NCBI GenBank assembly: GCA_023333565.1
Contig: JAJKFH010002198.1
Span: 248,001 to 312,000, forward strand
DNA: 64,000 bases
Reading direction: 5' to 3'
Source of the DNA: Puffinus mauretanicus
Taxonomy: Eukaryota > Chordata > Aves > Procellariiformes > Procellariidae
In this document: positions 60,150 through 64,000 of the stretch, piece by piece
Layout: every line of letters begins with the position of its first letter
How positions within the stretch are numbered: position 1 is the stretch's first letter
The notes under the pieces: model-generated
What the model was told of the DNA's origin: nothing
Seen by the model: only the letters and a program-made list of their open reading frames with translations
Database searches by the model: none
Position numbers and translations under genes: made by a program

Positions 60150-63090
60150 GACTTCCAACTGTTTTGAGTTGAGATTCAGCCCTTTAATTACATATGTTTA
60201 TGTATAGTAGCAAACTTGAAGACATTATGGTAGAGTGTTCTCTACTCTTGGTAATGACCCAACTATCACTTGAGCGTTCGGAGCCAGCTCTCAGTAGCCA
60301 GTTTCACTTGTTCTTCTGTGCTTTTGTAGTTTCCAAGCTATTCTGTCTAAAACTACCATGGTTTTCCCAGTAATTAGTAGAAAAATATTTTGGTAATTAG
60401 CAGTAACTGTGTATTACAGCACTTATTCATCCTAATAGATTTTTTTTTTTCCTAGCTGTAGGTGAAAGACATTCACCAAGAAGTTTTTATTCATGTTGCA
60501 ATCATGACAGGAATGTTGTTTATCCCATACATTTGTATACAGCAGCACATGAAGCATGTGGGTGTACTAAGTATCAGCAGACTTCAGTTACTTTTATCTA
60601 CCTGAGAAAGATGGGTAGCATACCACTTTTAGAAATACATTGATCCTCCACTTCTTTCTGAAACTCTTTTTGCTTCAGAAGGGAAGGATACGAATAACTC
60701 AATTTTAACCTTCCACAAGGAAATTAAATCTTTAGCCACTTTTAACAGAATATTAAAAAAACTCATTAAGTTTTGCTAGATTTTATTTTTCAATAGCATC
60801 CTTCAGTGATAGTGACACGCCATTATTGTTTTTTTAATGTTTTCAGTGCCATTTTCAATTGCTAAGGTATTTTTTATTACCTTTAATTGATTTAGTTAAT
60901 CATATGTCATGGAAACTCAGAGAGTAAATACTCTTTGGTAGTTACAGAGCTTAGTATATGCATCCATATATTTTGTTCTTGTCAATAATGCGCATCATGA
61001 CTTTGAGGACTGTCTGAAAAAATTAATATAGATAGTACCAATAATACATCTATATATTAGATACAGATTTACATAATGTCCGTACTAATATATATAATAT
61101 ATTTATTATACAATATATAGTATACTCTATATATATAGGTAAAGACCATATTATAGATAGCATTTGGACATAGGCAGGCTTAATTCTGTTAGTTCCAATT
61201 TTTGCGTGCTTGAGTTGGCAAACTAAAATTAATGCCATTTTAATGAATGCATTTTTATATGTATTTGCAATCAGAAAATGAATGGTGAAGTTCAAAATCT
61301 TCGGCTCCATTACAGGCACTGGAGAGGATGTGCTTTTTAATTGGTACAGACTTTTCTGCACGTTTGACTCTGTACCTTTTTGCCTTCAGATTGTCCTGAC
61401 AGAGTCACCTCACTTTTCTGTCCGTGGCAGCTTCTTTTACCTTCCTTCTTCTAAACTAGCTACTCTAGTTTAGCTGTACTCTAGCTATCCCCCAAGTTTT
61501 TCTTTCTCGCACAGGTTCCAGTCTTTTTCCTGTCCCCTTTCCACTATTCTCCCTTTATTTCCTAGTCTTTTGTTCCCGACATCTCCTCTGTAAATAACTT
61601 GCTGTACGCCATCTTTCTGTATTGGGTTTTGCCTCAACGAGGTAGTTTCTTTTTCATATTGTCTGAGGAATAGGATGAGGCATTATGAATATAGCAGAAA
61701 GAGCTTTCCATTTAGCGGGTGTAGAGGCAGGAGATAGCTGTAGCCTCTGGATTATACTCAATGCATAGATTTTCAATGATTTTATGCTTTAGTAATTGTT
61801 ATTGTAATTTTTTACCTTCCTCCCACTGCACTCTTATCCCTCCCACATGTAGTGTGGCCAGATGTCTTACATTTTCACAGGAATACTAAAAGAATATCAA
61901 AGGTCTTGGTTTGCCAAGTTTTAAGTCTCGTCTCTAAAAAGTAGTATTTTCCAGCAGTGTGCAGCTTTAGGCAGACACCCAGCAAGGAAAATTTCAGCCT
62001 ACATGATTGAAGCATGATAGGATTAAAGACGAGAGGATGGTTTTGTCAGGAGTAAGATGAGATAATCTTAGAGCAGGCGATGCTTCTAGTGTCTTATGTT
62101 ATGAAGGTAGCCCGACACATTCCTTGGAACTACAGCTAAGGAAGTTAAGAAAACAAGTAGCCCGTTAACCCTAGCCTCACCATCATCATGATCGTAACTT
62201 GGACTTCAACCATATCTCTGAAGCTGGGGATTTCTTTGATCTCATGAGTAATATTTGCACCCACCTACAAGCCCGGTTAAGTATCCTAAGCAGCTCTACT
62301 TCATCATGCTCCCCAAGTTCGTGTCATCTGCTTCTGTCCTCCTTGCTTCTCTTCCAGCTTTTGTGTTAAATTCCCTCTTCCTGTGTCCATCCTGCTGTAG
62401 GTCTATCCTCTAAATGTTGAGGATGGCTCTCATCCCATCCAAGACCTAGCTGAGTTTATAAAAGCAATGAGGTTGGATTACTGTTTCTCTTTTGAGTCTC
62501 CACAGCGTATGCAGGTTTGTTAAATGTAATGTCATCTCCTTGACCAGTGAGCAGTCTGACTTACATAATAATTTATAGATGTATGGTGAATATATAGGTT
62601 TGTGCATCAAGGAATACACACCTGCATAGTGCAATATTTACTTTATTCCTCTTTCATTTCTTATACATGTGTCTGTCAAGCTTCTGAGGTGTTCTGCTAA
62701 GCTGCAAGAAAAAAATCCTATTGACAGACATATCCTCTTTCACTCCTCTTTGCTTTTTCAAATAAAAAAATCTCAGTATGCATGAAAGTTCTTAAATTAA
62801 GGCATCCTCACAAAGACCTCCCTAATGTCAGTTCTTTCATGCCTGTATGAAGGATGGTCCAGTACAAGTAAGTCTGCTGATATTTGCTGTGGCTTTATAC
62901 CGTGGAGACAGAGGTCATTTCTTAGACAATCATGTCCCAAACTGTTCAGGTGTTCAGGCATACAAATCAATGCCTTCAGCTAAGGCTTTAAGCTTGTTAT
63001 GAGCTAGTAATAATAAAGAGAATTGCTTTAATGTATTTTCAGTATGCAGCTGCATTTCAGAATGTCAGCTATGAGTATGCATCTTGTACA
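60150..63090. other. Intronic, with AT-rich and pyrimidine-rich stretches
   Basis: An AT-only-like stretch with TATA alternation lies at about 61080-61140. Pyrimidine-rich + strand sequence at 61360-61640 and 62220-62420 may be the remains of an antisense LINE, but I could not identify it. No exon or RNA gene was supported. Confidence 0.45.
61080..61140. repeat. AT-rich simple sequence, TATA alternation
   Basis: Mainly alternating T and A, with several overlapping short palindromes such as TATATATA. Confidence 0.85.
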
Positions 63091-63119
63091 ATTAACACCG
63101 GCAACAAAGGCATAAGAGG

Positions 63120-64000
63120 GAAAGCAAAAGCAGGGTAGAGGGTACTTAGATATGTTGGGTGTTTAGAAATTTGCTGGGTCTGATGCAGTTCCTTGGAGGA
63201 TATTTAAAATGCATTCCTGTAAAATTGTGAATGATATTTGAGGTTTCAGGACCCTGAAATTGTGAAGAAAAAAATATGTCAAGCCAATATAATTTATTTC
63301 TGTGGAAGAATAGCATGCCTTGTTAAGTGGTACATGTCATATAACATGACTTTTGTAAAGTGTTGGCATTAACTGGAATAAATTAAATGTAATTCACCAA
63401 GAATAAGTGCAAGGTTTTATGTAAAGAAGTCGACTACATGAGTAAAAGGTGTGGGTCAACTGGTAGGTGGTAGTTCTACCAAAACGAAGTTACAGCGGAC
63501 TGTAAGTGAACAGGAATTCTGTTGCCATATTCATTATTGATTGATTTGTGAACCTGATAAATCATTTTAGATCACACATTTGATCTGGATCAGCTTTGAA
63601 GAAGTGATAGCATTCCAGAACATGAGATGTGATGTTGGTGGTAGCTGCAGGAAAACAAATTACACTTTTGACAGAGTAACCTTAACTTCACAAAAATGTC
63701 TAAATACATTTGTATGAATAAAGAGTTCTAGTAGGTCAGTATTTTGCAGATGTGATGTTTAGTGCAGTATGCTACATCGTAAAATCTAATACACAGTCTC
63801 ACTGAACCATTGCCTGAATTATCAGTGTTGTGATCTTGTGACAAAGGAGTTATAGGCAGTCTACTGTATGTCTAGAGCTGTGTGACAAGGAAGATCTTGG
63901 ATCTGAAAGCACAACCTGTGAGGACAGATTGGTTGAACTGATTTAGGCCAGAGAAGACTGAAGAGAGATAAAAGAGTGTTCAAATATGTAAAAGGGATAG
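63120..64000 (+). mobile_element. CR1-type LINE relic, sense, truncated by window edge
   Basis: Near 63168-63208 'aaatttgctgggtctgatgcagttccttggaggatattt' matches the start of the CR1 RT domain, which in intact copies encodes a GPD(E/G)xHPRVL motif. At 63913-63994 'tgaggacagattggttgaactgatttaggccagagaagactgaagagagataaaagagtgttcaaatatgtaaaagg' matches the CR1 C-terminal region ([23 protein letters not shown] type). Stops and frameshifts are present. The middle (63220-63850) is not recognisable and the spacing is shorter than in intact elements, which suggests internal deletion. The 3' end is beyond the edge. Confidence 0.6.

Larger units (their letters stand above)
52240..64000 (+). other. AKT3: AKT3 intron downstream of the exon (5' portion; right end not in window)
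   Basis: The next AKT3 exon should continue with codon 58 and a Cys-Gln-Leu-Met-Lys stretch of the PH domain. I searched by eye for it and did not find it, so the intron runs past the right edge. It contains an antisense L2-type relic, a sense CR1 relic at the edge, a poly(A) tract and AT-rich simple sequence. Confidence 0.8.

Noticed and set aside
1..64000. CRISPR arrays, operons, tRNA or rRNA genes
   Set aside because: No regularly spaced repeats, no ribosome-binding sites with long clustered frames, and no cloverleaf or rRNA signatures; the sequence is animal intron.

Overview
This is vertebrate nuclear DNA, AT-rich and almost entirely non-coding. The one exon I can prove is a 126-bp internal coding exon at 52114-52239 on the + strand. 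It encodes part of the pleckstrin-homology (PH) domain of the kinase AKT3, with clean splice sites on both sides. No other AKT3 exon was found by eye. The 52.1 kb to the left is therefore read as the end of the intron before this exon, and the 11.8 kb to the right as the start of the next intron.

The organism is most likely a bird, or otherwise another sauropsid. The exon keeps every residue that separates AKT3 from AKT1 and AKT2, so it is a jawed vertebrate. The recognisable mobile elements are all decayed LINEs. Most are of the CR1 type usual in birds, turtles and crocodiles, and one is of the L2 type. I saw no Alu- or L1-like sequence. The low density of young repeats suits a bird. Species cannot be settled from this window.

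Layout: 1-19.5 kb is intron with a short CR1 tail near 3.4 kb, two local GC-rich patches (6.4-6.6 and 9.2-9.5 kb) and simple repeats. At 19.5-20.1 kb lies an antisense CR1 relic. At 24.8-25.1 kb there is a GC-richer, promoter-like segment. At 30.9-33.9 kb two CR1 relics lie tail to tail. A further antisense CR1-like relic is at 40.6-41.5 kb. Several stretches (24.2, 30.2, 42.6-43.1, 48.8, 50.8-51.1 and 59.5 kb) look like candidate conserved regulatory elements by motif content only. The AKT3 exon is at 52.1 kb. An antisense L2-type relic is at 57.9-58.6 kb, and a sense CR1 relic runs off the right edge.

No bacterial-type operon, CRISPR array, tRNA or rRNA was seen, and no convincing new biological system. 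The longest open frames other than the exon are 157 codons (inside a CR1 relic), 135 codons (pyrimidine-rich DNA) and 126 codons (overlapping the L2 relic); none looks like a host gene.
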